From Ichthyophis bannanicus (Eukaryota; Chordata; Amphibia; Gymnophiona; Ichthyophiidae), in NCBI GenBank assembly GCA_033557465.1, contig CM066034.1, forward strand, positions 414,944,159 to 415,008,158: a stretch of 64,000 bases of DNA. The letters run 5' to 3'. The notes below the pieces were generated by a model. That model searched no databases. It was not told the origin of the DNA and saw nothing but the letters and a program-made list of their open reading frames with translations. Positions 31,095-40,098 of the stretch are shown one piece after another. Both the position numbers and the translations under genes were made by a program. Each line of letters begins with the position of its first letter. Positions within the stretch are counted from its first letter, which is position 1.

Positions 31095-31256
31095 CTGCAG
31101 AAAAAAAGATGGCACTGTGGCAGGTGGGAAGGTAGGCATGTATGCACAGTGTGCGTCCAAAGGCTTCCTTTGGAAGCTGGGGAGCATTCCCTTGTGGGGC
31201 TCCATCAGTGACATCACCCATACGTGAAGACTTATTTCCTGCTTGTTCACGGAGAA
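31095..31256 (-). repeat. DIRS copy D 5' terminal inverted repeat
   Basis: The reverse complement matches the left terminal repeat at 18990-19140 ('CTTATTTCCTGCTTGTTCA' against the internal copy at 19235-19260; 'GGAGCATTCCC' against 'GGAATGCTCC'). A central 'AAAGGCTTCCTTTGG' pairs with 'CTAAAGAAAGCTTTTGGGAGG'. Confidence 0.8.
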
Positions 31257-31690
31257 GAGGGCATGCCTATTCACTTCCCAAGCCCTTTGGGCCTATCCTT
31301 CGAGAGGCAATGAGGTTTGGACTCACCCAAATCCTTAATCAACTTCTCCAAGTCCTCCCTAAACAAAAACTTCCTTTTAAAGGCAAGCTGGGACAACCAG
31401 GACTTGGAGGCTCAGCCCTCTACCCAGTGGTGAAGCCACAGTCAGCATCATGATACCATTGAGAAGGCAATATCTTTACCAAGCAAACTAGATCATATAT
31501 AGCATCCATCAGAAATTATGATGATGATTCCAGGAGGACAGAGGTATCATCTGGAGGTTGTGACTGAATCCACTGAAGAAAAGCTTGATTCATCAGACGC
31601 ACACATAAGACTGACTGGAGAATAATAGAGGAAGTTGAAAACTTACTCTTCCGGAGAGCTTGTGATCCTCTGATACTCTTATGGGTTTGT
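31257..31690 (-). pseudogene. DIRS copy A gag remnant (far side of copy D)
   Basis: The translation from the right, with breaks, reads SQALRKSKFSTSSIILQSVL, LMNQAFLQWIQSQPPD and MDAIYDLVCLVKILPSQWYH, a gag-like segment resembling the 49700-49900 stretch of copy C (LHWVQQLPDSPKL, YDASYVANALYDLIRISSKS). It would join the copy A gag ending at 18971, which supports insertion of copy D into copy A. Confidence 0.55.
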
Positions 31691-31699
31691 AGGAGGGCA

Positions 31700-31898
31700 G
31701 TGAAGCAATTTTATTTTCTCAGGGCCATTGAGACCACCCTTTGTAATGTCTTGATTCTGCCATGTTTTTGCTTTGTTCTGTTGCTATGGTTTTGCTTTTA
31801 TTTACTTTATGTTGTTTCTTATTGTATGGTGATGTATTTTATTATGTTATTATGTATGTTTATTGTATCTGCCTTGGGCTTTTTGTAAAGGCAGGAAA
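31700..31898 (+). mobile_element. LINE 3' tail (L2-like), split by DIRS copy E
   Basis: AT-rich with the end block 'TATCTGCCTTGGGC' and 'TTTGTAAAGGCAGGAAA'. A-rich sequence 'TATCTAATAAATGAC' continues at 37617 after DIRS copy E, which is what one expects if copy E jumped into the tail of this LINE. Confidence 0.55.
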
Positions 31899-32085
31899 AG
31901 CATAGTTACTCACCTGTAACAGGTGTTCTCCAGGGACAGCAGGAAGGAGTCCTCCCATATGGGTGACGTCGGCCCGGACGAAGCCCACACAGAGCATTTC
32001 CCCAGCTTTCACAGAAAGCCTTTTTGAATGCTACCACACATGCATGGTCCCCTTCCCACCCAAGGATGCTATCTTGCTCAATCAG
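31899..32085 (-). repeat. DIRS copy E inverted terminal repeat (3' side, extended)
   Basis: Begins 'AGCATAGTTACTCACC'. From about 31960 it is the reverse complement of 37459-37616: 'CTTTCACAGAAAGCCTT', 'GAATGCTACCAC' and 'ATCTTGCTCA' all have partners on the other side. The outer 25 bases ('CACCTGTAACAGGTGTTC') have no partner in the other repeat, only in the internal region, in line with the longer 3' repeat of DIRS-1. Confidence 0.88.
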
Positions 32086-32158
32086 TTGACATAGCGAAAA
32101 GGACAATGTAGGGAGGCAACTCCAAGGAGAGGTGGGAAGGATTGTGAGGACTGATTCC

Positions 32159-32241
32159 TGCTGTCCCTGAAGAACACCTGTTACAGGTAAGTAACTACGC
32201 TTTCTCCAGGAACAAGCAGGAAGTCAGTCCTCACATATGGG
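32159..32241 (-). repeat. DIRS copy E internal complementary region
   Basis: The first half ('GAACACCTGTTACAGG', 'TAAGTAAC') is the reverse complement of the left end at 31905-31940. The second half ('TTTCTCCAGGAACAAGCAGG') is the reverse complement of the right end at 37597-37616. It thus joins both ends in order, as the splint used to circularise DIRS cDNA. Confidence 0.88.
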
Positions 32242-32399
32242 ACTCACTAGCTCCAGGCTGCCGAGGACAGAACCATGACAGCAATACCAGCGACCCATCG
32301 GATAGCCATAAGTTGCAGAAGGTGAGTCCCGAAAGAGAGACTCTGCAAGGCCCACACGTACAACAACAACATCACTCTGGTAACCTGAACACAGAAGGG

Positions 32400-33307
32400 T
32401 CGGAGGGCAGGAGTTGCCTACACCCCGAAAATATTACGGAGTACTGCCTGCCTGAAGGCACTATCCATGTGGGACTCGCTCTCCAGGCAGTAATGAGCTA
32501 CGAATGTATGAATCGAAGACCATGTGCAGCCCTGCAAATTTCTGTCACCGGCACTGAGCAGAGGTTGGCTAACGATGAGGCCATATCCTGCACATGATGT
32601 GCAGTGATCTGGTGCTCAAGGGAGAGGCCCACTCGCTCATAAGCGAGGGCAATTCAGTCTTCCACTCAAGTGGACAGAGTTTGCTTCGTTACAGGGAGCC
32701 CCAGTCTACTGGAGTCATATGACACAAAGAGCTGAGGAGCTTTGCAATGGGCCTGGGTCCGGTGCAGGTAGAAGGACAGGGCCCGCTTACAGTCTAGCAT
32801 ATGCAATATGAGTTCCTCCCTGCCAGCGTGGGGCCGTTGGAAAAAGGTGGGAAGGACCACCTCCTGGTTGAGATGGAAGGGAGATACCACTTTGGGGAGG
32901 AATTTGGGGTGTATATGGAGCACTATCCTATTATTATAGAACCTTGTACATGGCGGATCCACCACCAAGGCCTGGAGTTCGTTCACTCTCCAAGCAGACG
33001 TGATGGCTACCAGAAAAACCACTTTCCAGGATAGGTATTCCAAAGAGCAGGTGGCCAGGGGCTCGAATGGCGGTCTGGTGAGTTGGAAGTGCACCACATT
33101 AAGTTCCCATTCTGCTGCAGGAGAGCGGAGAGGGGGCTTGGATAGCAAGAAGCCCCGGAGGAATCTGGAGACCAGTGGCTGGTTTGAGAGGGATTTCCCC
33201 TCTATAGGGTGATGGAGAGTGGCTATGGCACTCAGGTATACCCTCACCAAATTAGACTTCAGACCGGCATGCGAGAGGTGCATTAAGTACTGTAGCACTA
33301 GTTGCAC
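32400..33307 (-). pseudogene. DIRS copy E tyrosine recombinase
   Basis: The 213-codon frame 33307-32666 covers the core-binding part (LQYLMHLSHAGLKSNLVRVY, LRGFLLSKPPLRSPA) and the first catalytic block (FLVAITSAWRVNELQALVV, with catalytic Arg), then LHIHPKFLPKVVSPFHLNQE and LDCKRALSFYLHRT. The C-terminal block continues out of frame to about 32400: LEHQITAHHVQDMASSLAN, where family members have H-x-x-R and this copy has Gln instead of Arg, and VPVTEICRAAHGLRFIH. The enzyme would normally insert the circular cDNA. The broken frame and missing Arg argue that this copy is inactive. Confidence 0.85.
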
Positions 33308-33482
33308 ATGGTAGGAGAAAGGGTTCTTTTCTTTTTCTGCACACCAGATGGAGATTCTTCTCCATTTGAAGGCATATGCTCGTCTGGTGGAGGGTTTTCA
33401 GGAGGCCAGCAGGATCTCCTTGACTTCCCCTGGGAGACTGAAAGGAGCCAATGCTACCCTTTCAGCAGCCATGCCATCAATG

Positions 33483-34514
33483 CTAATGACCCAGGTTGGT
33501 GTGCAGGAGGGAGCCCTCCTCCTGGGACAGGAGATCCAGATCCCGACCCAGTGAGATTGGGAATGCCACCAACAAGGAGAGCAGCAGAGGGAACCAGGGT
33601 TGCCGGGCCCATCTGGGGGCAATCAGAATCACTGATGCCTGCTCGCTCTGGAGCTTGAAGAGGGTCTTGGCCACTAGAGGAGTCAGTGGGAAGGCACAGA
33701 GGAGGCCCTCGAACCATGGGATCAGAAAGGCATCCGCTGCCACTCTCCCCGGGTGCAGCTGGTGTGAGCAGAAGTGGGGCAGCTGTATGTTATCCGGAGA
33801 GGTGAACAGGTCCATCATGGGCCTGCCCCAGAAGCGGACGAGTCTTTGCACCACCCTGGGGTTCAGGCGCCATTCGTATGGGCGAAGGACTCTGCTGAGT
33901 TTGCCCGCTGAGCAATTTCCCTGACCTGGAAGGTATACTACCCTTAGGAGCATTCCTTGGTACACTGCGAAGGACAGAAGAGTCAGCGCCTCCTGGCAGA
34001 GAGAGTATGAACCTGTGCTCCCCTGCTTGATTACATAAAACATGGCGACCTGGTTGTCCATCTGGATCAGCACAGGACAGTTGCACAGGAGGTGGCAGAA
34101 TGCTCGCAAGGCCAGGAAGATGGCCCTGAGTTCCAGGAGGTTGATCTGTAAGAGCGACTCCTCTTGCGACCAGTCGCCTTGAGTGCAGAGATCTCCGCAG
34201 TGTGCCACCCAACCCAGGAGGGAGGCATCCATGGCCAGGACCCTCTGTGGCGCAGGCACCTGGAATGGTATCCTTGCTTGGAGGTGGCATAAGGACTGCC
34301 ACCAGTTGAGGGAGTCTGCCAGTTGGCGGGTAACCCTGACCCTGTCCCACAACCTACCCGTGGCTTGAGTCCACTGGGAGCAGAGGCACCACTGGGCTGC
34401 CCGCATGTGCAAGTGGGCTAGGGGCGTGACGTGGACAGTTGAGGCTATATGGCCCAGTTGGCAGAGAAGGAGGCGAACTGGAAATGTCCGGTGACTCTTC
34501 ACCTCTCCTGCCAT
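33483..34514 (-). pseudogene. DIRS copy E RNase H and downstream domain
   Basis: A 343-codon open frame overlapping the RT end. It begins in the RT-RNase H connection (GHIASTVHVTPLAHLHMRAA). RNase H follows: VLAMDASLLGWVAHCGD (first Asp), LLQINLLELRAIFLALRAF (Glu) and PVLIQMDNQVAMFYVIKQGS (second Asp). The last acidic site, normally in a GxxN.xAD.LSR motif, reads GQGNCSAGKLSR, with the Asp replaced. After it come RPYEWRLNPRVVQRLVRFWG, PMMDLFTSPDNIQLPHFCSH and LKLQSEQASVILIAPRWARQ, the conserved stretch between RNase H and recombinase in DIRS. Probably degrades the RNA strand in active relatives. Likely inactive here. Confidence 0.87.
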
Positions 34515-35247
34515 CTGTACGAGACAATGTGCCCTTTCCTTTGGGAGGAAGGCCTTGACAATGTGTCCAACTGGGCACCTATGAACTCCAGATTTTGGGC
34601 TGGAGAGAGGTGGGATTTGGGGTAGTTGATGACAAACCCTAGGTGCTGCAGGAGACAGATTATTCGTCCTGCAGCCTGGCTGGCCTTGGGAGCTGTGCTG
34701 CCTCTGATGAGCCAGTCATCCAGATAGGGGAAGATCAAGGCCCTTTGTAGGCACACATAGGCGGCCATGAATGCCAAGCACTTTGTAAAGACTTTTGGCG
34801 AGGAGGCCAGGCCGAATGGTAGTACCCTGTACTGGTAGTGCTCTCCTCCCACCACAAACCTTAGGTACTGTCTGTGGGAGGGGTGGATCAGGATGTGGGT
34901 ATATGCATCCTTTAGGTCTAATGAGCACAGCCAATTTCCCTGGTGGAAGTAGGGCAGCAGAGTTCCAAGGAAGAACATCATGAACTTCTCCCTCATCAGA
35001 AACTTGTTCAGGCTTCGCAGGTCTAGTATGGGCTGAGGCCCCCAGTTCTTTTTGGGACAAGGAAATACCTGGAGTAGAAACCCTTTTCCCACAAATGGCT
35101 GGTTACAGGTTCTACTGCCCTGTCCTTCAGCAAGCCTGCAAGCTCTGAGAGGAGCAAGGTCTGGTGAAGGAGAGGCTGCACTGGTTTACCTGGGAAGAAT
35201 CCTGGGGGTGTTTGCTGGAACCTGAGGAGATAGCCCTCCTTTACCAC
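34499..35247 (-). pseudogene. DIRS copy E reverse transcriptase
   Basis: The open frame 35092-34499 (197 codons) plus an upstream stretch to 35247 in another frame. RT motifs: PQPILDLRSLNKFLMREKF, LCSLDLKDAYTHILIHPSH (motif A), FGLASSPKVFTKCLAFMAAY (motif B) and ALIFPYLDDWLI (intact YLDD), then LGFVINYPKSHLSPAQNLEF and IGAQLDT. The catalytic residues are all present. The start is uncertain because the gag-RT boundary has a frame change near 35090. Confidence 0.9.
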
Positions 35248-35624
35248 TTGTAGGATCCACTAGTCCATGGTGACCCTGACTCACCTATGGGTGAAGAGAG
35301 TCAGGTGGCCCCCTGTGGGCTGGGGAGGGTCTCCTGGGGGAGAGGAGGGCCTGCCTGGGGAATCAAAAGCTCCCCCAAGCTGGGTGGGAGCTGGTGGCTG
35401 AGGCTTCTGAGCCTTTGGCTTTCTCTGCCCATGGCCTTGGTTCTTGGGCAGGTTCTTGTTGCTGTTGTCCCGAGAAGGGTTGGTAATGGCCTTGATGAAA
35501 AGACCACTTTTTCCTCGGTAAAGGTGGTCTTTTTCCTGACGGTTTCTTTCGGGGAAGGGTCGAGGTCTTCCTTGAGAGCCTCTCTCTGGTCATGACCTCA
35601 GCCCCTATCTCGACATCTTGTCGG

Positions 35625-37140
35625 TCATGGCTTGCCAAACAAGTTTTCCCCAGTGCAGGGAACATCCAGCAATTTCTCTTGCACCCATTGCTCGAGGTCG
35701 GAGGTCTGCAACCAGGCCTGGCGCCGGGCCCGAATACCCACTGATGCTACCCAGGCTGCTGATTCGAAGGCATTATAGGCAGCGCGGGATAGGAACTTTG
35801 AGCAGTCCTGGATCCTGGCTGTCAGTGCTTGGAACCTCTGGAGGGGTTCCCTGGCACGGCCTGTGGAGATGCCTGCCAGTTCTTGGATGAGGCCCTTGAG
35901 GTACATGCCTATATGCAACTCATAGGCCTGTATCCGACAGCCCAGCATGAATCTCTGGAAGCACTTGTGCCCAAGGGAGTCGAGGGCTCGGGCCTCTCTG
36001 CCCGGGGGAACAGAAGAGTAATTCTTCTGGCTTTTATGCTTTTGAATAGATGGCTCTATGACCATGGAGTTATGCAGGAGTTGGGACTTTTGGAAACCTG
36101 GGCCCTTCTTGATGCATCGGCTATCCACCAGCACCGAGGCCGGGGTCTCCCACATCCGCCAGAACAGCTGATCGAGGATGGGCTATACCGGCACCATAAG
36201 AGTTTCCTTTGGCGGGGACTCATACTGGAGGATCTCAAGTTCTTCAATGTGCAGGTCCTCCTCTGATTCGGTCGGGATCGAGAGGGCCTGGACCATGTCC
36301 CGGATGAAGTCATGGGAGGCCACATCTTTGGGAGCTCCGGGGGAGATGGCTCCGAAGGGACGTCTCAGTGTCGAGATATCTCAGGGGAGGCCTCGGCGTT
36401 GGTCTCCCAGTCAGAGCCGGAGGGCATCAAGGGCTCAGAGGCTCAGGACTCCCGTGTCTCGAGGCTGGCCCCAAGGAACTGGGGTCCTCCAGTGGATCTT
36501 GGGTCAGACTCCCAGAAACTGGCCGCAGTTAGAGGCCCGGTTATCAGGGCAGATGATGCAGATGAACCAGATATCATTGCCTGCTGCAAGGTCAGGATGG
36601 CAGAGATATTCTTCTCCAGGGCGGCCATTCTGGATTCAATGCCTGAAGGCTCTGGAGCTGTCGGCGTGGGCACCAAAGACCTCGGCCTGATGCCAGCACT
36701 CTCGCAAGTGCGTCCTCGACGAGGACTATGGTCTTGAGGAGCCTTGCACGGTCGCTGCTGGCCGAGGACTTCTTCTTATATTCCTTAAGGGGGCGCTGCT
36801 TGGAGTCCCTGTCCCGCCACAGGACCTTACTGAGTTTCACCGGTGGAACCTCGATTGGTCTCAAGGGGTTTTTCTTTTCCTTCCCGGGGTCCGGGATCTT
36901 TACGGAGCAGCTGCCGACATATAACTTTGAAGATGCCTGGGCCTTGCGGGCGGTGCTCGGCTTTAGGCTCAGCGTCAGGGAAGCTGGAGCTGAATCAGAC
37001 CGCAGGAACATCCTCTCCTGCAACTCCAACCTTTTCTTGTTGGTTTTCGGAGTCATGGCCTGGCACAGGTCACAGGTAGTACTGCCATGATCCAGGCCGA
37101 GGCAGCGCAAGTAGCAGTCGTGGGTGTCTATAACAGACAT
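35625..37140 (-). pseudogene. DIRS copy E gag
   Basis: Two main frames. 37140-36592 begins MSVIDTHDCYLRCLGLDHGS with CDLCQAMTPKT, a Cys/His cluster (C-x2-C..H..C-x2-C) that opens DIRS gag proteins and may bind nucleic acid, followed by Lys/Ser-rich sequence. 36155-35625 carries the helical core (LGHKCFQRFMLGCRIQAYEL, IQDCSKFLSRAAYNAFESAA, ARRQAWLQTSDLEQWVQEKL). Between them, 36676-36443 is a stretch of the same gene in another frame. At least two frame changes. Confidence 0.8.
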
Positions 37141-37458
37141 GGCTTGACTGCAATGGTCACACTTTCTAAACCCACCGGGAGACCACCGGGAGACATGGTG
37201 GGAGACACCCCGTCAGGTTTGATAACCCTGGGCAAAAAAGGATGCAAATGCCGGCTCGAGGCACGCCTCGCCAAAAAGGAAAGGAAGAGCCGAGAATGGT
37301 ATGAGAGATGGCGCCGGCTGGAGGTGGGAAGAGAAACTGGTATGCAAACCAGGAAAACCGGTATGCAAACCAGGAAAAAAACAACTTTTAAGGATAATTT
37401 TTAGAGGACTTTTCTGGAGAAACAGGAAAAGCATCCATTTCGCTCCACGGAAAAAAGG

Positions 37459-37616
37459 AGACTGAGCAAGATGCCACCCTTGGGCAGCAAAAGGACAACG
37501 CATGAGTGGTAGCATTCCCAAAGGCTTTCTGTGAAAGCTACTGAAATGCTCCGCACGGGCTCCGTCGGTGCTGTCAACCATATGTGAGGACTGACTTCCT
37601 TCTTGTTCCTGGAGAA
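37459..37616 (-). repeat. DIRS copy E inverted terminal repeat (5' side)
   Basis: Reverse complement of 31960-32085 with scattered mismatches. The outermost 'CTTGTTCCTGGAGAAA' is also copied in the internal region at 32209-32228. No duplication of flanking bases, as expected for DIRS. Confidence 0.88.
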
Positions 37617-37693
37617 AATATCTAATAAATGACATGAAGTGGTCTTTTAGGGCCGCACCACCCTCCATCTGGAGGGTGGTCTGCTTCATGCAG

Positions 37694-37935
37694 GGACGGT
37701 TCTACTATGAGGTCACCTGAGGCCTTAGGCAGCACTCGGATGGGGCGGCCCTTGGACATTGCGGCACACCGGCTCTGTTTTAATTTTAGATTTTGACGCA
37801 TCTGGCCTGCCTCTGCCTTCCCACCGTTTTTTTTTTTCTTACTGCAAGCAATCTTGAGAAAAAAATGGTGGGAAGGCAGAAGCAGGCTAGAGGTCTTCCT
37901 ATCTCCGCAGAACTATACACCATTGGCGTAAATGC
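37694..37935. mobile_element. Decayed hAT end of the CAGGGGCGGCTC family
   Basis: 'CAGGGACGGTTCTACTATGAGG' in pieces matches the right terminus of the hAT at 46791 (reverse: CAGGGGCGGCTC, TATAATGAGGCG). It is followed by 'GGCAGCACTCGGATGGGGCGG' in pieces and by a foldback, 'GCCTCTGCCTTCCCACC' (37808-37825) pairing with 'GGTGGGAAGGCAGAAGC' (37868-37884). The second terminus is not clear. Confidence 0.5.
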
Positions 37936-38327
37936 CCCTCCCCAGCCACTTTGTCCCACTTCTGTTACTGCCACAAACATTATCGCTCCCTTCTTTTTTC
38001 AGCAAAAAAGGATCACTTCTCCAAACTTATCTCCTCCTCAGCCAACTCCTCACGTCAATTATATAGCATTCTTCGCTCTCTTTCTGCTTCTCAGGTTCCC
38101 TCTACTTCTGGTCCTCCCCCATCGAATACTCCCACCTCGGCCGCATTGGCCTCTCACTTTGCTTCTAAAGTACTTTCCATTCGTCATCTTTTTCCTGCTT
38201 GCCCTCTCCCTCTCTCTCCCCCTCCTGCTTCTTCCCCCCCTTCCCTTTCGCTCCCAGCTTCTTCACCCGTCCCGCCCCGCCCCTTTCCCATCATTAGTCC
38301 TCCTTTCAGCCTATTACCCTACCAGAC

Positions 38328-39053
38328 TTGACTAAGGTCCTTACTGCTACCTGGAAAACTACCTGTCCCTCCGATCCCATCCCCTCACAATGGCTCCCTG
38401 AACCCTCGTTGGATTTGCCCCCCCTGATTCTTTCCATTTTCAATAACAGTCTTCTATCCGGCACCTTTCCCTCACAGTGGAAACACGCCCTAATTCGACC
38501 ACTCCTGAAAAAAGCCTCCCTAGATCCTTCCCTACCCATAAACTGGCATCCTATTTCTAATCTTCCTTTTCTTTCTAAACTTCTTGAAAGGCTAGTCTTT
38601 TCTCAACTTTCTTCTCACCTTGAAGCTTCCCTAGCCCTCCACCCTCGCCAATCAGGTTTTCGTCCCAGTCACAGCACTGAATCTATTCTTATTTCTTTTC
38701 TTAATGAGTTGCACATTGCTCATGATCAGGGTTCCATATCTATTGCTGTTTCACTTGATCTTTCCGCTGCTTTCGACGTCGTTGACCACCGTACCCTTCT
38801 TTCCCGTCTTCGTTCCTCTGGTCTATCTGGCACAGTTTTACATTGGTTTCACTCTTTTCTTTTCAATCGATCTTTCTCGGTTCTCTCTGGCACTGATTCC
38901 TCCCCTTCAACACCCCTTCTTTGTGGTGTTCTCCAGGGTTCCGTCTTAGCACCTCTACTGTTTAACATCTTGGCCCCCCTGTCCCTACTAATCCAACAAT
39001 ATGGTATTTCTGCGTACTACTACGCAGACGATATTCTTCTCCTCTATCACTGA
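38328..39053 (+). pseudogene. L2 reverse transcriptase, fingers and palm
   Basis: A 241-codon frame. Motifs: CPSDPIPSQWLPEPSLDLPP (D.IP opening), ALIRPLLKKASLDPSLPINW, HPISNLPFLSKLLERLVF, ISIAVSLDLSAAFDVVDHRT (motif A), LCGVLQGSVLAPLLFNILAP (motif B) and SAYYYADDILLLYH (YADD). The catalytic box is intact. The frame ends right behind it, and the coding continues one base shifted. Confidence 0.88.
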
Positions 39054-39899
39054 TTCACTCACTCCCGATATTGGCCCACTTAATGCCTGTCTTTCTGCTG
39101 TAGCTTCCTGGTTCTCTGATAATTTTCTACACGTTAATCTCTCAAAAACTTTGGCTATTCTGTTCTCTGCTGGTAAACCTATCCCCTCTCTTGTCCCATT
39201 TCTTTTATCTGCTCCGATTCCTATCGTCACTTCACTACGATATCTTGGTGTTACTCTTGACTCGGCCTTGACTTTTAAGGATCACATTTCTTCAGTCGTC
39301 CAGCGTTCTTTTTACACCCTAAGGCAACTTCGTGCGGTCCGCCCCTTTCTCTCTACATCTTCTTTAACCACATTGCTTCTCTCTCTCTTGTTATCTCACG
39401 TTTAGGTTATTGTAACGCGTCCCTAGCTGGTCTCCCCTCTTCCCAACTGCATAGGCTCCAACTGGTACCTCACATCGCCGCCTGCATTCTCACTCACACC
39501 TCACGGTTTGATCACGTCACCCCCCTTCTCATCCGTTTGCACTGGCTTCCCATTCCTTTCCGCATTCAATATAAGATTCTCATTTTCGTACACAAATCAC
39601 TTCACACCGGTATCCCTCTCTACCTCTCTGATTTAGTTCATTTCCACTGTTCCCCTAGAATTCTCAGATCAATTTACGCCAATTGGTTATCTCTTCCCTC
39701 ACCTTCCCAGGCCCATTTGGAGTCCACACGCTGTTCTGCCTTTTTCTTTCTGGGTCCCCGCTTATGGAACTCTCTACCACCTACGCTTCATCTCAAGCTC
39801 TCTTTTTCTACCTTTAAAGCTAGACTTAAGACACATCTTTTTTGCACGGCTTTTGATCTTCTTCTCCCTTCTTCCCCTCTTTCCCCTCCCCCCAGTTGA
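39001..39899 (+). pseudogene. L2 RT thumb and C-terminal domain
   Basis: The frame 39001-39405 reads NACLSAVASWFSDNFLHVNL, SKTLAILFSAGKPIP and VTSLRYLGVTLDSALTFKDH. After another shift comes SLAGLPSSQLHRLQ.., and 39537-39899 reads MHWLPIPFRIQYKILIFVHK, SRCSAFFFLGPRLWNSLPPT-like and FKARLKTHLFCTAFDLL, with the stop at 39897. This is the standard L2 C-terminal pattern. Confidence 0.82.
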
Positions 39900-40098
39900 T
39901 ATTTAGTTCTGTCTGTTTTGTTCCGGCCGTCCCCCCTTTTTTCTTTCTCCCTTTTCTCTCCAACTATCTCTTTCCTATTTATTTTATGGCGTTCTTTTCC
40001 TTTATTTTTGGCAGTGCTTTTATGATTTTATTGTAAACCGCTATATGCCTATGGTTTCGGCGGTATATTAAGTTTTTAAATAAAGATAAAGATAAAGA

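Larger units (their letters stand above)
18972..31256 (-). mobile_element. DIRS copy D (family 1), composite
   Basis: Minus-strand DIRS inserted in the gag of copy A. Ends: 18972 ('AGTATAGTTACTCACC') and 31256 ('TTGTTCACGGAGAA'). Order from the right: gag (29680-31090), RT (22656-23461), RNase H (20410-21470), recombinase region (19300-20400), internal complementary region (19195-19270). Nested in it: CR1 (20771-20945), L2 (21472-22655) and a 6.2-kb Tx1/L1 LINE (23477-29663). Same family as copy E but more decayed. Confidence 0.8.
4069..31690 (-). mobile_element. DIRS copy A (family 2): old element broken up by nested insertions
   Basis: Reading on the minus strand from the right: gag remnants (31256-31690, then 18700-18971), RT (18085-18700), RT/RNase H junction and RNase H (8233-8350, 7337-8030), post-RNase H and recombinase region (about 4480-5798), and terminal repeats (4069-4480). 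This is the gag-RT-RNase H-recombinase order of DIRS retrotransposons. Insertions inside it: a LINE tail (4917-5106), hAT (5799-7328), an L2 tail (8031-8232), an L1 composite (8355-18080) and DIRS copy D (18972-31256). All frames are broken. It shares its terminal family with copies B and C (CAGTCCAGACAAGT near the ends), not with copies D and E. Confidence 0.65.
31899..37616 (-). mobile_element. DIRS copy E (family 1), complete structure
   Basis: 5.7 kb on the minus strand. Inverted terminal repeats are at 31899-32085 and 37459-37616 (about 158 bp matching, with a left-side extension of some 25 bp). An internal complementary region is at 32159-32241. Gag (35625-37140), RT (34499-35247), RNase H (33483-34514) and tyrosine recombinase (about 32400-33307) are in family order. 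DIRS elements integrate by a circular intermediate and recombinase and make no target duplication, and none is seen. Frame breaks exist, but long open stretches make it the best-preserved DIRS in the window. Confidence 0.9.
37990..40098 (+). mobile_element. L2-clade LINE with (GATAAA)n tail
   Basis: 5'-truncated copy beginning just before RT (KKDHFSKLISSSANSSRQLY, ALASHFASKVLSI). It runs through RT and C-terminus (38328-39899) to a 3' UTR with 'GTAAACCGCTATATGCC' and 'TTTCGGCGGTATATTAAG', then AATAAAGATAAAGATAAAG at 40080-40098. Pyrimidine-rich codon use. Three frame segments. It is followed by unassigned DNA. Confidence 0.85.

Noticed and set aside
33302..36737. Plus-strand frames of 90-170 codons
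   Set aside because: Antisense shadows of DIRS copy E gag, RT and RNase H.
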